Below are positions 1 through 8,795 of a stretch of 64,000 nt of DNA, one piece after another. The number at the start of each line of letters is the position of its first letter. The stretch's first letter is position 1. The notes under the pieces are model-generated. The model searched no databases and was not told the DNA's origin. It saw only the letters and a program-made list of their open reading frames with translations. This DNA comes from Nocardioides sp. SR21 (GTDB taxonomy: Bacteria > Actinomycetota > Actinomycetes > Propionibacteriales > Nocardioidaceae). The translations under genes were made by a program, and so were the position numbers. The DNA lies in contig NZ_JAKWJR010000009.1 in the NCBI RefSeq assembly GCF_022761125.1, positions 1 to 64,000 of the forward strand, read 5' to 3'.

Positions 1-71
1 CGCCACAGCGCACTCGACGGGCTCCCGCCGATCAGCCGGCTACCAACCTGATGGCCGGGTACAGCTAGCGG

Positions 72-788
72 TCAGCGCCCGCGCAGGTTGCCGCGCATGC
101 CCTTCATGCTCGTCGGCACCGGGCCCTTGGGCATCGGGATCGCCGGGCGGCTGGCGTCGATCGCCTTGAGCCGGTTGAGGATGTCGGTCATCTCGGCGGG
201 CTTGACCTGACGGCCCAGCTTCTGGATGTGCTTGACCAGCTTCGGCAGCGGGACCTGGCCCTCGCCGTTGCCGCACATGACCTCGTGGATCGGAACGCCG
301 GCGGCGACCCGCTCGTGCTTGCGACGCTCGCTGGTCATCAGCGCCTTGAGGCGGTTCGGGTTGCCCTCGCCGACCAGGACGATGCCCGGAGGGCCGACCA
401 CGCGGTGGACGATGTCCTGCTGCTTGGTGAAGGCGACCACCGGGTCGGTCTTCCAGCCCCGGCGCAGCATCCGCAGCGCGGCCGCTGCCGCGCCCGCCTG
501 GCCGTCCATCTGCTTGTAGGCGGCGGTCTGTGCGCGGCGACCGAACACGATCATCGCGAACAGCGTGCCGAACAGCAGCGCCGAGACGATCCGCAGGATC
601 GACTGCAGCGTGCTGTCGCCGGGGAGCAGGGTCAGCAGCCCGAAGCCGAGCGCGGCGCCGACGACGAAGGCGCCGAGCAGCCACAGGGGGAGGGCGCGGT
701 CGACCTTGCGCGCCATCCGGTAGGTCTCGACGAACTGCCGCATGCGGCCCATCTGGTCCGGGTCGACGGGCTTGGGTTCCTTCGCCAT
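72..788 (-). CDS. DUF4191 integral membrane protein
   Basis: A 238-residue protein of the DUF4191 family, which lies directly downstream of lipA in many Actinobacteria (Rv2219 beside lipA in Mycobacterium tuberculosis). A basic N-terminus (about residues 1-35) is followed by two hydrophobic segments, about residues 36-56 and 62-82, and then a mostly soluble C-terminal part with a conserved-looking GPPGIVLVGEGNPNRLK stretch near residue 130. The gene starts with ATG 31 bases after the lipA stop, so it is probably co-transcribed with lipA; only a weak GAGG lies upstream. The biochemical role is unknown, and a link to lipoate metabolism rests on conserved neighbourhood only. Confidence 0.9.
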   Translation of the reverse strand: MAKEPKPVDPDQMGRMRQFVETYRMARKVDRALPLWLLGAFVVGAALGFGLLTLLPGDSTLQSILRIVSALLFGTLFAMIVFGRRAQTAAYKQMDGQAGAAAAALRMLRRGWKTDPVVAFTKQQDIVHRVVGPPGIVLVGEGNPNRLKALMTSERRKHERVAAGVPIHEVMCGNGEGQVPLPKLVKHIQKLGRQVKPAEMTDILNRLKAIDASRPAIPMPKGPVPTSMKGMRGNLRGR

Positions 789-819
789 GTTCTGTGGTGC
801 CTCGTTCTGGTGGGTCGGG

Positions 820-1764
820 TCAGGCGGTGGCGACGCCCTCGCGGACGTCCATGGCCTGACGGTACAGGCGACCGGCGCGGTACGACGAACGGACCAGCGG
901 GCCGGACAGGACGCCGGAGAAGCCGATCTGGTCGGCCTCGTCCTTGAGCTCCACGAACTCCTCGGGCTTGACCCACCGCTCGACGGGGTGGTGCCGCACC
1001 GAGGGGCGGAGGTACTGGGTGATCGTGATCAGCTCGCAGCCGGCGCCGTGCAGGTCGCGCAGCGCCTGCGAGACCTCCTCGCGGGTCTCGCCCATGCCGA
1101 GGATCAGGTTCGACTTGGTGACGAGGCCGAAGTCGCGGGCCTGGGTGATCACGTCGAGCGAGCGCTCGTAGCGGAACGCAGGGCGGATCCGCTTGAAGAT
1201 GCGGGGGACCGTCTCGACGTTGTGGGCGAGCACCTCGGGCCGCGACTCGAACACCTCGCGCAGCAGCTCCGGCTTGCCGTTGAAGTCCGGGATGAGGTTC
1301 TCGACGCCGGTGTCGGGGTTCAGCTCGTGGATGGCGCGCACGGTCTCGGCGTACAGCCAGGCGCCGCCGTCCTCGAGGTCGTCGCGCGCGACGCCGGTGA
1401 TGGTGGCGTAGCGCAGGCCCATGGTCTGCACGGACTCGGCGACCCGGCGGGGCTCGTCACGGTCCAGCGGCTGCGGCTTGCCCGTGTCGATCTGGCAGAA
1501 GTCGCAGCGCCGGGTGCACTGGTCGCCGCCGATGAGGAACGTCGCCTCGCGGTCCTCCCAGCACTCGAAGATGTTGGGACAGCCGGCCTCCTGGCACACG
1601 GTGTGGAGTCCCTCGGACTTCACCAGGCTCTGGAGGTGCTTGTACTCCGGACCCATCTTCGCGCGGGTCTTGATCCACTCGGGCTTGCGCTCGATCGGGG
1701 TCTCCGCGTTGCGCACTTCGAGTCGGAGCAGCTTTCGGCCTTCTGGGGCGGGAGCTTGCGTCAC
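820..1764 (-). CDS. lipA: lipoyl synthase
   Basis: Lipoyl synthase is the radical-SAM enzyme that inserts two sulfurs into the octanoyl group on lipoyl domains. The 314-residue protein has both iron-sulfur motifs: the auxiliary cluster CX4CX5C (C57, C62, C68) and the radical-SAM CX3CX2C (C83, C87, C90), plus the C-terminal RSSYRAG whose serine ligates the auxiliary cluster in this family. The length is typical. The GTG start is preceded by TAGAGT seven bases upstream and no ribosome-binding site, so the mRNA is probably leaderless. Its substrates here would be the E2 encoded at 8859-10664 and GcvH, which is not in the window. lipB, its usual immediate neighbour, is about 4 kb away. Confidence 0.97.
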   Translation of the reverse strand: MTQAPAPEGRKLLRLEVRNAETPIERKPEWIKTRAKMGPEYKHLQSLVKSEGLHTVCQEAGCPNIFECWEDREATFLIGGDQCTRRCDFCQIDTGKPQPLDRDEPRRVAESVQTMGLRYATITGVARDDLEDGGAWLYAETVRAIHELNPDTGVENLIPDFNGKPELLREVFESRPEVLAHNVETVPRIFKRIRPAFRYERSLDVITQARDFGLVTKSNLILGMGETREEVSQALRDLHGAGCELITITQYLRPSVRHHPVERWVKPEEFVELKDEADQIGFSGVLSGPLVRSSYRAGRLYRQAMDVREGVATA

Positions 1765-1771
1765 GGCCCCA

Positions 1772-1777
1772 ACTCTA
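1772..1777 (-). promoter_or_regulatory. -10 hexamer of lipA (leaderless)
   Basis: On the minus strand the hexamer reads TAGAGT and is separated by seven bases from the lipA GTG. No Shine-Dalgarno sequence is visible. The spacing places transcription start at or next to the start codon. Confidence 0.55.
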
Positions 1778-1807
1778 CGCGCGGCCCGGTGACCCGCCGA
1801 TTCGGGA

Positions 1808-2599
1808 TCAGGAGGCGTCGCGCAGGGCCGCCGCGGTCCGTTCGTCGGCGGGCAGGAAGGCCTCGATCGCGATCTCGTCCAGCGTGACGTCGCGCGGGGA
1901 GCCGAAGACCGTGGTCGTGTACGAGAAGGCCAGCTCGCCCTCGCCGGCGGCGAGCCGGAGGGGTACGACGAGCGGGTGACTCGCCGTCGCCGCGCCGGTG
2001 TCCTCGTGGCCGGGCGGGGCGGGGTAGTCCCGCAGCTCGGTGAGGAGCTCCGCCAGCGCCGGGTCCCCGGTGCGGTCGAGCTGGCGGCGTACCCGGCCCA
2101 GCACGACCCCGCGCCACTCGGCGAGGTTGCGGATCCGCGCGGCCAGGCCGTCGGGGTGCAGCGTCGCGCGCAGCACGTTGACCGGCGGCGTCAGCAGCTC
2201 GGCCGGCAGGTCGTCGAAGAAGGCGCGCGCCGCGCGGTTGGCGGCGACCAGGTTCCAGTGGGCGTCGACGGCCAGCGCGGGGTGTGGCTCGAGGCCGGTG
2301 AGGACCGCGTCGATCGCGGTCCGCGCGGCGCCGAGGTCGACGAACCCGCGCTGCGGGTGAGGCGGCGCGTAGCCGGCCGCGAGGTGGAGCCGGTTGCGCT
2401 CCCGGAGCGGTACGTCGAGCTCGTCGCAGAGCCGCTCGATCAGCGTCGGGCTCGGCCGGGAGCGTCCGGTCTCGACGTAGCTGAGGTGCCGCGTGGACAC
2501 GTCCGCAGCCAGGGACAGGTCGAGCTGCGAGCGCCGCCTGCGCTCGCGCCAGCGGCGTACCTGCGCACCGACCGGGTCGGCCTCGAGAGGGGCGGTCAT
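1808..2599 (-). CDS. XRE-family regulator with MmyB-like ligand-binding domain
   Basis: The protein has 263 residues. An N-terminal helix-turn-helix (about residues 8-65, with [21 protein letters not shown]) is followed by a PAS-like C-terminal domain of the MmyB type (about 80-250, with [20 protein letters not shown]), which in this family binds a small hydrophobic ligand. The ATG at 2599 was chosen because a CAGCCT hexamer lies six bases upstream; an in-frame upstream extension to 2689 is open but has no start signal. It is divergent from the SnoaL-like gene at 2710 with a 110-bp gap, the usual arrangement for an MmyB-type regulator and a small target enzyme gene. That regulation is inferred. 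Confidence 0.88.
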   Translation of the reverse strand: MTAPLEADPVGAQVRRWRERRRRSQLDLSLAADVSTRHLSYVETGRSRPSPTLIERLCDELDVPLRERNRLHLAAGYAPPHPQRGFVDLGAARTAIDAVLTGLEPHPALAVDAHWNLVAANRAARAFFDDLPAELLTPPVNVLRATLHPDGLAARIRNLAEWRGVVLGRVRRQLDRTGDPALAELLTELRDYPAPPGHEDTGAATASHPLVVPLRLAAGEGELAFSYTTTVFGSPRDVTLDEIAIEAFLPADERTAAALRDAS

Positions 2600-2605
2600 G
2601 CGCCC

Positions 2606-2611
2606 AGGCTG
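2606..2611 (-). promoter_or_regulatory. -10 hexamer of the XRE regulator (leaderless)
   Basis: The minus-strand hexamer CAGCCT lies six bases before ATG 2599, matching the start spacing seen at many other genes of the window. It supports the shorter start. Confidence 0.45.
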
Positions 2612-2709
2612 CCGGGGGAGTTGCGCCCCCGCAATGACCTCCGACGTCATCGACACCGCTCCGGCCCGAGGTCCACGCTGCTCCTCCATCCAACGAGAGG
2701 AGCACCACC

Positions 2710-3090
2710 ATGTCGGACCTCGAGATCGCGGACCGCTACACCGCCTTCTGGAACGCCTCCACCGACGAGGACCAGCAGCGGCTGGCCGCGCTGACCTTCG
2801 TCGACGGCGTCGAGTACCACGCGCCCATCGGCGTGCTGACCGGCGCGCGGGCGATGATCGGCTTCCGTCAGGAGTTCACCAGTCACGTGCCGACCGCCCG
2901 GCTGGTGGCCCGCCGGGTGCCCGAGCGGCACCACGACCGGATGCGCTTCCAGTGGGAGATCGTCGTGGGGGACGAGGAGTCGTTCGCGACCGGCACGGAC
3001 GTGCTCGAGCTCGACGGCGACGGTCGGATCAGCTCGGTGACGAGCTTCCTCGACCGCGCCCCCGAGGGCTTCGAGGCCACGCACCACTGA
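2710..3090 (+). CDS. SnoaL-like / NTF2-fold small protein
   Basis: The 126-residue protein is a single NTF2-like alpha+beta domain of the SnoaL-like type: an N-terminal helix ADRYTAFWNASTDEDQ, then a strand-rich region (GVEYHAPIGVLTGARAMIGF; HHDRMRFQWEIVVGD) ending in FLDRAPEGF. The family includes small isomerases, cyclases and ligand-binding proteins, and the substrate cannot be told from sequence. A good ribosome-binding site, GAGAGGAG, lies about eight bases before ATG, so this gene is leadered, unlike the divergent regulator. It is the likely target of the XRE/MmyB protein at 1808-2599. Confidence 0.85.
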   Translation: MSDLEIADRYTAFWNASTDEDQQRLAALTFVDGVEYHAPIGVLTGARAMIGFRQEFTSHVPTARLVARRVPERHHDRMRFQWEIVVGDEESFATGTDVLELDGDGRISSVTSFLDRAPEGFEATHH

Positions 3091-3096
3091 GGCGCG

Positions 3097-3945
3097 TCAG
3101 GGGACGTCGCGACGGCGGAACGCCACCAGCGACGCGGCGCTCGTGACGACCACGATGGCCGCGAGGTAGGGGACGGAGTCGGCGCGGGTGACCACGGTGG
3201 TGCACGGGTCCTCGTAGCCGACCTCGCCTCGCCTGGACACCATCGGCGCGCAGTCCCAGTCGTACGACGTGGACGACCCCACCAGGAACGCCTCGACGTT
3301 CGTGAACGGCGACAGGCCGGGGTTGTCGATGCCGATCGCGTTCCACAGGATCGCGCCGCCCACGAGCACGCCGATCAGGACGCCGAGGGTGGCGACCGTG
3401 CTGCGGAAGAGCATCGTCAGCGCGTACCCGGTGATGGTCGCGCCGGCGGCCAGGATCGCAGCGAGAACGCCCTGCTTGTACGCCGCCGGGACCGCGTGGT
3501 CGCGGATGTTGATGTCGCGCTGCACGGCGACCGCCCAGAGGCCCGACCAGTAGAGGGTGAGGACGACCAGCGTCACGACGAACGCCGCCGCCGCGACCAC
3601 CGCCGCCTTGGCGAACCACACGCGGGCCCTGCGGGGCTCGGCGAGCAGCTGGTTGCTCATCGAGCCGGTGTTCCAGTCGTGGCCGGCGAACGTCGTGCCG
3701 ACCAGGACGAAGAGGAGGGCGAGCACGACCGCGAGGCCGAACCCGGAGCCGCCCTCGCGCTCGCCGATGAGACTCAGCGTCGACCGCCAGTAGCCGTTCT
3801 GGCGCTCCTCGGGGGAGAGGGGGCGGGTGCCATGGACGACGAACCCGAAGACGACGACGGCCAGCACGAAGGAGGCCGCCACGAGGAGCAGGACCGCCCG
3901 CCGCCAGCGCAGCCGCGTCAGCTCGACCCCGACCAGACGCAGCAT
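3097..3945 (-). CDS. ABC-2 type transporter permease
   Basis: The 282-residue integral membrane protein has about six hydrophobic segments: an N-terminal anchor near residues 18-38 followed by a large extracytoplasmic loop, segments near 72-86, 110-132, 155-175 and 185-205, and a C-terminal one near 255-272. This is the layout of ABC-2 permeases that work with a separate ATPase. Its ATG overlaps the stop codon of the upstream ATPase gene (ATGA), so the two are translationally coupled. The substrate is unknown; the pair resembles the bacitracin/lantibiotic-immunity or housekeeping exporter type. Confidence 0.88.
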   Translation of the reverse strand: MLRLVGVELTRLRWRRAVLLLVAASFVLAVVVFGFVVHGTRPLSPEERQNGYWRSTLSLIGEREGGSGFGLAVVLALLFVLVGTTFAGHDWNTGSMSNQLLAEPRRARVWFAKAAVVAAAAFVVTLVVLTLYWSGLWAVAVQRDINIRDHAVPAAYKQGVLAAILAAGATITGYALTMLFRSTVATLGVLIGVLVGGAILWNAIGIDNPGLSPFTNVEAFLVGSSTSYDWDCAPMVSRRGEVGYEDPCTTVVTRADSVPYLAAIVVVTSAASLVAFRRRDVP

Positions 3946-4886
3946 CAGGCCACCTCGTCCGCGTGCGCGCCGCCGAGCGTGGCGCCGCCCAGGTCGGTGC
4001 CGGACGTCAGCTCGAGGAAGACCGACTCGAGGTCACGTCGTACCGGCGTCAGCTCGCTCAGCCAGATCCCGGCGGCCCCGAGCGCCTGGGTGACGTCGGC
4101 GGGACGGTCGGTCTCGACGAGCAGGTCGTCGGAGAGGTGGAAGCCGGCGGTGTCGAGCACCCGCCGCGCGGCGTCCGGGTCGGGTACGGCGACGCGGTAC
4201 GACGTGCTCGACCCGACGAGGTCGTCCACGCGACCCGAGGCGAGCATCCGACCCTGGCCGATGATCGTGGCCGACGTGCACACCTGCTGCACCTCGGCGA
4301 GGATGTGCGAGCTCAGGAGCACGGTCACGCCGGCCTCGCCGAGGCCGAGGATGGTGTCGCGGATCTCGCGGATGCCGGCCGGATCGAGGCCGTTCGTCGG
4401 CTCGTCGAGGATCAGCAGCGCCGGGTCCTTGAGCAGCGTGGCGGCGATCGCGAGGCGCTGCTTCATGCCGAGCGAGTAGGACTTGTACCGGTCCCGGTCG
4501 CGGCCCGTGAGGCCGACGGTCTCGATGGCGGCATCGACCCGCGCGTCGCGTGCGCCGATCGCCCGCGCGAGGAGCAGCAGGTTCTGGCGGCCGGTGAAGT
4601 TGGGGGAGAACTTCGGGCTCTCGACCACCGCGCCGACGCGGCCGATCACGGCCGGCAGCCGGTGGGGGACGGGCTCGCCGAAGAGCCGCATCGTGCCGGC
4701 GGTCGCGTGCGCGAGTCCGAGCAGCATCCGGATGGTCGTGGTCTTCCCGGAGCCGTTGGGGCCGAGGAACCCGTGCACCCCGCCGACCGGCACGGCCAGG
4801 TCGAGGTCGGCGACGGCGACGCGGAGGCCGCGCCTGCCGTTGAACTCCTTGCGCAGCCCGTTGGTCTCGATCACGAGATCACTCAT
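3945..4886 (-). CDS. ABC transporter ATP-binding protein
   Basis: The 313-residue nucleotide-binding subunit powers the permease at 3097-3945. It has a Walker A motif GPNGSGKTT (about residues 43-51), a degenerate signature SLGMKQRLAIA, a Walker B LLILDEPTNGLDP and a switch-region histidine (SSHIL). The C-terminal extension of about 90 residues is typical of exporters of the BcrA/CcmA type. Its own ATG is preceded by GGGAAGGA five bases upstream, so it is a leadered gene and the first of the two-gene operon. Nothing in the sequence indicates what is exported. Confidence 0.93.
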   Translation of the reverse strand: MSDLVIETNGLRKEFNGRRGLRVAVADLDLAVPVGGVHGFLGPNGSGKTTTIRMLLGLAHATAGTMRLFGEPVPHRLPAVIGRVGAVVESPKFSPNFTGRQNLLLLARAIGARDARVDAAIETVGLTGRDRDRYKSYSLGMKQRLAIAATLLKDPALLILDEPTNGLDPAGIREIRDTILGLGEAGVTVLLSSHILAEVQQVCTSATIIGQGRMLASGRVDDLVGSSTSYRVAVPDPDAARRVLDTAGFHLSDDLLVETDRPADVTQALGAAGIWLSELTPVRRDLESVFLELTSGTDLGGATLGGAHADEVA

Positions 4887-4984
4887 CGACGTCCTTCCCG
4901 GTCAGGTACGCGTCTGACGACCCAAGCACCGAAAAGGTTGCACGCCGCGCAGCACGCGCCGGGAGAGGCGGGCCTTGCGTGATC

Positions 4985-5002
4985 GGTAACAGAATGGTTA
5001 CC
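4985..5002. promoter_or_regulatory. perfect inverted repeat, ArsR-type operator over the promoter
   Basis: GGTAAC-N6-GTTACC is a perfect 6+6 palindrome ending eight bases before the GTG of the ArsR gene. It overlaps the putative -10 (TACCTAT, 4999-5005). Size and position fit autorepression by the ArsR-family protein encoded immediately downstream. A-T-rich palindromes are uncommon in this sequence. Confidence 0.7.
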
Positions 5003-5009
5003 TATCTGC

Positions 5010-5360
5010 GTGGATGCCTTCGCTGCGCTGGCCGACCCGGTACGCCGCGAGCTCCTGGCCCAGCTCGCCTCCGGCCCGGCGCGCGTGGTCGACCTGGCCG
5101 GCGCCCGCCCGATCTCGCGCCCGGCGGTCAGCCGGCACCTGCGGATCCTCGCCGAGGCCGGGCTGGTCGTCGCCGAGGACCGCGGCCGCGAGCGCCACTA
5201 CGCCCTGCGCCGCGACGGGCTCGACCCGGTCGCGGCGTACGTCGCCGGGCTGCGCCGGAAGGCACCGCTGACCACGCAGGCCCTCGACGCCCTCGACACC
5301 GAGGTGCGCCGTACCACCCGCGAGCGCCGCCGCTCGACCCCGACCGAGGAGACCGCATGA
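5010..5360 (+). CDS. ArsR/SmtB-family transcriptional regulator
   Basis: The 116-residue winged-helix protein has the ArsR fold: AALADPVRRELLAQLASGP as the first helices and ISRPAVSRHLRILAEAGLV as the recognition helix region, followed by the wing ERHYAL. It has none of the cysteine metal-site motifs of SmtB/ArsR sensors, so it is probably a non-metal member of the kind paired with SRPBCC (AHSA1) proteins. It begins with GTG right after a perfect palindrome with no ribosome-binding site, suggesting a leaderless, self-repressed gene. Its stop overlaps the ATG of the SRPBCC gene. Confidence 0.92.
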   Translation: MDAFAALADPVRRELLAQLASGPARVVDLAGARPISRPAVSRHLRILAEAGLVVAEDRGRERHYALRRDGLDPVAAYVAGLRRKAPLTTQALDALDTEVRRTTRERRRSTPTEETA

Positions 5361-5866
5361 CCCAGCCGACCGGCCGCATCGAGACCCGCGACGGCGTCCT
5401 GCACCTCGTCATCGAGCGCACCTTCCGGGCGCCGATCGACGACGTCTGGGCCGCGGTCACCGAGCCGGAGCGGATGGCGCGGTGGATCGGGACGTGGACC
5501 GGCGACTCCGCCACGAGGCGGGTGCACTTCCGGATGCTCTTCGAGGGCGGCGACCCGGACGACGCCGGCGAGGAGGTGGACATCCGTGAGTGCGACCCGC
5601 CGCGCCGGCTCGCGGTGACGACCCACGCCGGCGGCCAGTCGTGGCAGCTCGAGCTCGACCTGTCCGAGGCGGACGGCGTGACGACGCTGGTGTTCACCCA
5701 GCCCGCCGTCGACGGCGCCGAGGCGGAGAACGTCGGCCCCGGCTGGGAGTACTACCTCGACCGGCTGGTGCGCGCCGAGAGCGGCGGCGACCCCGCCGAG
5801 GTCGACTTCGAGCGTGACTACTACCCGGCCATGCAGGAGCACTACCGGGCGCAGGTCACGGGGTGA
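5357..5866 (+). CDS. SRPBCC (AHSA1/START-like) protein
   Basis: The 169-residue protein of the SRPBCC superfamily is a helix-grip fold with a hydrophobic cavity. Typical landmarks are [26 protein letters not shown] near the N-terminus, a central [22 protein letters not shown] region, and a long C-terminal helix carrying GWEYYLDRL. The ATGA overlap with the ArsR gene gives translational coupling, and this two-gene arrangement is very common in Actinobacteria. The ligand is unknown. The 3' end overlaps that of convergent lipB by 11 bp. The reading frame stays open upstream through the ArsR gene, but the homology begins at this ATG. Confidence 0.9.
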   Translation: MTQPTGRIETRDGVLHLVIERTFRAPIDDVWAAVTEPERMARWIGTWTGDSATRRVHFRMLFEGGDPDDAGEEVDIRECDPPRRLAVTTHAGGQSWQLELDLSEADGVTTLVFTQPAVDGAEAENVGPGWEYYLDRLVRAESGGDPAEVDFERDYYPAMQEHYRAQVTG

Positions 5867-6560
5867 GCAGCTCGATCCGCGGGCCCCGGGCCGGGTCCGG
5901 CCGCGGCTCGTAGTCGGGGGTGGCGTCGTACGGCGCCCAGGCGAGGTACTCGGTGAGGTGCTTCTCGACGTACGGCGTCACCTCGGCGACGGTCACGTCG
6001 CGGCCGAGCTCGCGGCTCAGCGAGGTCACGCCGGCGTCGGCGATGCCGCAGGGCACGAACCGGTCGTACCAGCCGAGGTCCACGTCGCAGTTGATCGCGA
6101 AGCCGTGCATGGTGACGCCGCGGCTCACGCGGATGCCGATCGCGGCGACCTTGCGCTCGGGCCCCTTCTCGTCGGCGCGCAGCCAGACCCCGCTGCGGCC
6201 CGGGACGCGGGCCGTGGTCACGCCGAGGTCGGCGCAGACCTGGATCAGCGCCTCCTCTACCCGGCGTACGTAGTCGACGACCTTGACGTGGTCGGGCAGC
6301 GTGACGATCGGGTAACCGACCAGCTGGCCGGGGCCGTGGAAGGTGATCTTGCCGCCGCGGTCGACGTCGATCACGTCCGCGCCGCCCGGGTCGGCCGGCC
6401 GCTCGTGGGGCTCGGTGCGCTTGCCGGCGGTGAACACCGGCGGGTGCTCGAGCAGCAGCGTGGTGTCCGGCTGGGCTCCGTCGACAACGCGCTGGTGCAC
6501 GTCGCGCTGGAGCTCCCAGGCGGCGACGTAGTCGACCAGGCCCGACTCCTCGAAGTTCAC
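5856..6560 (-). CDS. lipB: lipoyl(octanoyl) transferase
   Basis: LipB moves the octanoyl group from octanoyl-ACP to the lysine of lipoyl domains, the step before LipA. The 234-residue protein has [12 protein letters not shown] (residues 68-79), the catalytic lysine in RKVAAIGI (K137) and the acyl-accepting cysteine in FVPCGI (C171). Start is GTG, overlapping the stop codon of the upstream Tat-exported hydrolase (GTGA), so the two are translationally coupled. In other Actinobacteria lipB and lipA are adjacent; here five genes lie between them. Confidence 0.97.
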   Translation of the reverse strand: MNFEESGLVDYVAAWELQRDVHQRVVDGAQPDTTLLLEHPPVFTAGKRTEPHERPADPGGADVIDVDRGGKITFHGPGQLVGYPIVTLPDHVKVVDYVRRVEEALIQVCADLGVTTARVPGRSGVWLRADEKGPERKVAAIGIRVSRGVTMHGFAINCDVDLGWYDRFVPCGIADAGVTSLSRELGRDVTVAEVTPYVEKHLTEYLAWAPYDATPDYEPRPDPARGPRIELLTP

Positions 6561-7444
6561 GATGTCGAGCCTACGCGCTCGCCCAGGAACGCCAGCTGGG
6601 CGGGGAGCATGCGGGCCCAGTAGCCGCCGTCGTGGGCACCGGGCTCGAACGTGCTCGTCAGGTCGGCGTCGTCCGGGAAGTCCTCCACGTAGTCCTCCAC
6701 GTCGCGGTAGAACGGGTCACCGGTGCCGCAGTCGACGCGCACCGGGATGCCGTCGAGCTCGTCCTGGTGGCCGACCACGCTGTACTCGCGGTACTCGTCG
6801 GCGTCGGCGAACCCGGTGGTGGACGCGTCGTCCGGGTCACTCCAGATCGCCGGGCTCGCCGCGACGACCGCGCCGACCCGCTCGGGACCGAGCACGCCGG
6901 CCAGCCGCAAGGCGCCGTACCCGCCCATCGACCACCCGAGCAGGCCGATCCGCGAGACGTCGACGCCGAGGCCGGTGAGCTCCGGGAGGAGCTCGTCGGT
7001 CACCATCGCGCCCGTGTCGCCGTCGGGCTGTGGGTGCCAGTACGACGTGCCGCCCTCGGGCACCGCGATGGCGAACGGCGGGACGCCCCGGTCGATCGCC
7101 TGGGCGAGGAACGCACCCAGCCCGATCTCGTCGTTCACGGTGTCGTGGTGCTGTCCGAGGCCGTGCAGGGCCACGACGACCGGCAGCGGCCGTCCGGAGT
7201 CCGGCGGGTGGAGCAGCATGAACGGGACCTGACCACCCATCTGAGCGGACCGGAAGGTGTGCCGCACTGCGAGCACCGGCTCGACGTCGCGCGGGATCAC
7301 GCCGTCCTCGCCGTTGAGGCCGAGGTGCGCCTGCGCCCACGGGCGGCCGGGCAGGACGCCCTGCTCGACGCCGATCCCGGCGCCGGCGACGGCGACGGCG
7401 CCCGCTGCGGTGCCTCCGAGCAGGAGCGTGCGACGGCTGAGCAT
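6557..7444 (-). CDS. Tat-exported alpha/beta hydrolase (esterase-like)
   Basis: The 295-residue protein starts with a twin-arginine signal ([11 protein letters not shown] plus an alanine/glycine-rich hydrophobic stretch to about residue 28), so export in folded form is expected. The hydrolase part resembles the esterase D / mycolyltransferase-like group: oxyanion region VVALHGLGQ, nucleophile elbow GWSMGG with S172, candidate acid near D243 and histidine H271 in PGAHDGGYW. The ATG at 7444 is supported both by the Tat motif and by a CACACT hexamer seven bases upstream. It is coupled to lipB by a GTGA overlap, although no functional link to lipoate is known. Confidence 0.88.
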   Translation of the reverse strand: MLSRRTLLLGGTAAGAVAVAGAGIGVEQGVLPGRPWAQAHLGLNGEDGVIPRDVEPVLAVRHTFRSAQMGGQVPFMLLHPPDSGRPLPVVVALHGLGQHHDTVNDEIGLGAFLAQAIDRGVPPFAIAVPEGGTSYWHPQPDGDTGAMVTDELLPELTGLGVDVSRIGLLGWSMGGYGALRLAGVLGPERVGAVVAASPAIWSDPDDASTTGFADADEYREYSVVGHQDELDGIPVRVDCGTGDPFYRDVEDYVEDFPDDADLTSTFEPGAHDGGYWARMLPAQLAFLGERVGSTS

Positions 7445-7451
7445 CTGGCCG

Positions 7452-7457
7452 AGTGTG
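7452..7457 (-). promoter_or_regulatory. -10 hexamer of the Tat hydrolase (leaderless)
   Basis: The minus-strand hexamer CACACT lies seven bases before ATG 7444, with no ribosome-binding site. The same hexamer with the same gap precedes the gene at 12147. Confidence 0.45.
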
Positions 7458-7504
7458 CCAGCCCTGTGGATGAATCCCGGCACCCGCGCGGATCGGGGTA
7501 TCCG

Positions 7505-7876
7505 GTGAGGGTGCTCCCCGAACTCCTCCTCGCCCTGACCCCCGTCGACGTCCTGCACGCCTGGGACGAGCGGCGAGCCGAGGCCTGGGCGGCGGGCGAC
7601 GTCGCCGGGCTGCGCTCGTTGTACGTCACCGGGTCGGCCGCGGGGCGCGCCGACGCGGCGATGCTGCGCGCGTGGCGCGAACGCGGCCTGCGCGTCGAGG
7701 GGATGGAGATGCAGCTGCTCTCGGTCGACGTGCGCCGTCGTACGCCGCACCTGCTCGTGCTCGACGTGGTCGACCGCCTCGTGGGCGGCGCGCTGCTGCC
7801 GGCCGACCTCCCGACCCGGCACGTGGTCACCCTGCGGGTGGTCGAGGGCGAGTGGCGGGTGGCGGGCGTCAGCTGA
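7505..7876 (+). CDS. conserved small protein, NTF2-like (tentative)
   Basis: A 123-residue protein that I do not recognise with certainty. An N-terminal helical part (DVLHAWDERRAEAWAAGDVAGLRSLYV) followed by strands (EMQLLSVDVRR, HLLVLDVVDR) and a C-terminal VVTLRVVEGEWRVAGV resembles the NTF2/SnoaL-like fold seen in small actinobacterial proteins, with no catalytic signature. The GTG at 7505 is the first plausible start after the divergent hydrolase promoter region and has neither a clear ribosome-binding site nor a clear -10, so the start is uncertain. Its 3' end overlaps the convergent TIGR01777 gene by eight bases. Confidence 0.65.
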   Translation: MRVLPELLLALTPVDVLHAWDERRAEAWAAGDVAGLRSLYVTGSAAGRADAAMLRAWRERGLRVEGMEMQLLSVDVRRRTPHLLVLDVVDRLVGGALLPADLPTRHVVTLRVVEGEWRVAGVS

Positions 7877-8765
7877 GGCCGGTGCGCACGACCTCGTGGA
7901 CGGTGCGGTCGCGGAACCAGTAGCCGGAGTCCTCGAGCACGGCCGGGCGCAGGTTCAGCGACCCCAGCGCCTCGGGGGCGAGCGAGCCGGCGCCGAGCCG
8001 GATGGCGAACTCGGGTACGGCGAGGAACGCCCGGCGCTGGAGCGCGCGGGCGAGCGCCGCCGTGAACTCGGCGTTCGTCGGGGTCTCCGGGCTGCACAGG
8101 TTGACCGGCCCGCTCACATCCTGGGTCTCGGCCAGGTGGGCGACGCCACCGACCCAGTCGCGCAGCGAGATCATCGCCATGTGCTGCCGGCCGCTGCCCA
8201 GCCGGGCACCGAGCCCGAGCTTCGTGAGGAGCCGCAGCTGCTTGAGCGGCGCCCCGCGCTTGTCCATCACCGGCGCGGTGCGCAGCAGGCAGACCCGGGC
8301 GCCCGCCTCGACCGCCGGCAGGGTCGCGCTCTGCCACTCGCGGGTGACCTCCGTGAGCATGCTGGAGCCGTCGCTGCCGCTCGCTTCCGTGACGACCTGG
8401 GAGCCGTGGTCGCCGTACCACGCGATCGCGTTGCCGGCGAGGTACGCCGGCTTCCGGTCACTGCCCGCGATCGCCTCCGCGAGCACGCGGGTGGTGGTGA
8501 TCCGGCTGGTCCGCAGGTTGCGGGCCCAGGTCTTCGAGTGCGGGTTGCCGATCGTGGGGGAGCCGGCGAGGTTCACGACCACGTCCGCGCGCTCGATGGT
8601 GTCGCGGTCGTAGGCACCGGCGTAGGGATCCCACGTCGACTCGTCCGGCGCGGACGTCGGCCGGCGTACCAGCGCCACCACGGAGTGCCCGCGGCCGGCC
8701 AGCTCCTCGGCGAGGTGGCTGCCCAGGAATCCGGAGGCCCCGGCGATCACGACGTTGAGGCTCAT
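7869..8765 (-). CDS. TIGR01777 family NAD-dependent epimerase/oxidoreductase
   Basis: The 298-residue atypical short-chain dehydrogenase belongs to the TIGR01777 (YfcH-like) family. The nucleotide-binding loop GASGFLG (residues 8-14) lies at the N-terminus, followed by NLAGSPTIG, the WARNLRTSRI helix and a C-terminal PEFAIRLGAGSLAPEALGS stretch typical of the family. A homologue lies between dlaT and lipB in other Actinobacteria (Rv2216), so this gene marks the conserved cluster. Its substrate is not known; older annotations as a cell-division inhibitor are not supported. ATG start, with CAGGGT six bases upstream. Confidence 0.93.
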   Translation of the reverse strand: MSLNVVIAGASGFLGSHLAEELAGRGHSVVALVRRPTSAPDESTWDPYAGAYDRDTIERADVVVNLAGSPTIGNPHSKTWARNLRTSRITTTRVLAEAIAGSDRKPAYLAGNAIAWYGDHGSQVVTEASGSDGSSMLTEVTREWQSATLPAVEAGARVCLLRTAPVMDKRGAPLKQLRLLTKLGLGARLGSGRQHMAMISLRDWVGGVAHLAETQDVSGPVNLCSPETPTNAEFTAALARALQRRAFLAVPEFAIRLGAGSLAPEALGSLNLRPAVLEDSGYWFRDRTVHEVVRTGLS

Positions 8766-8771
8766 GTGTCC

Positions 8772-8777
8772 ACCCTG
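8772..8777 (-). promoter_or_regulatory. -10 hexamer of the TIGR01777 gene (leaderless)
   Basis: The minus-strand hexamer CAGGGT, in the context TGACAGGGT, lies six bases before ATG 8765. The same TGACAGGGT context occurs before the LLM oxidoreductase at 19480. Confidence 0.5.
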
Positions 8778-8795
8778 TCACGCCCGCAAATGCCG

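Noticed and set aside
4979..5866. Single long gene covering both the ArsR and SRPBCC regions
   Set aside because: The frame is open by chance; the first half encodes no fold, while another frame there gives a clean ArsR protein whose stop overlaps the SRPBCC ATG.
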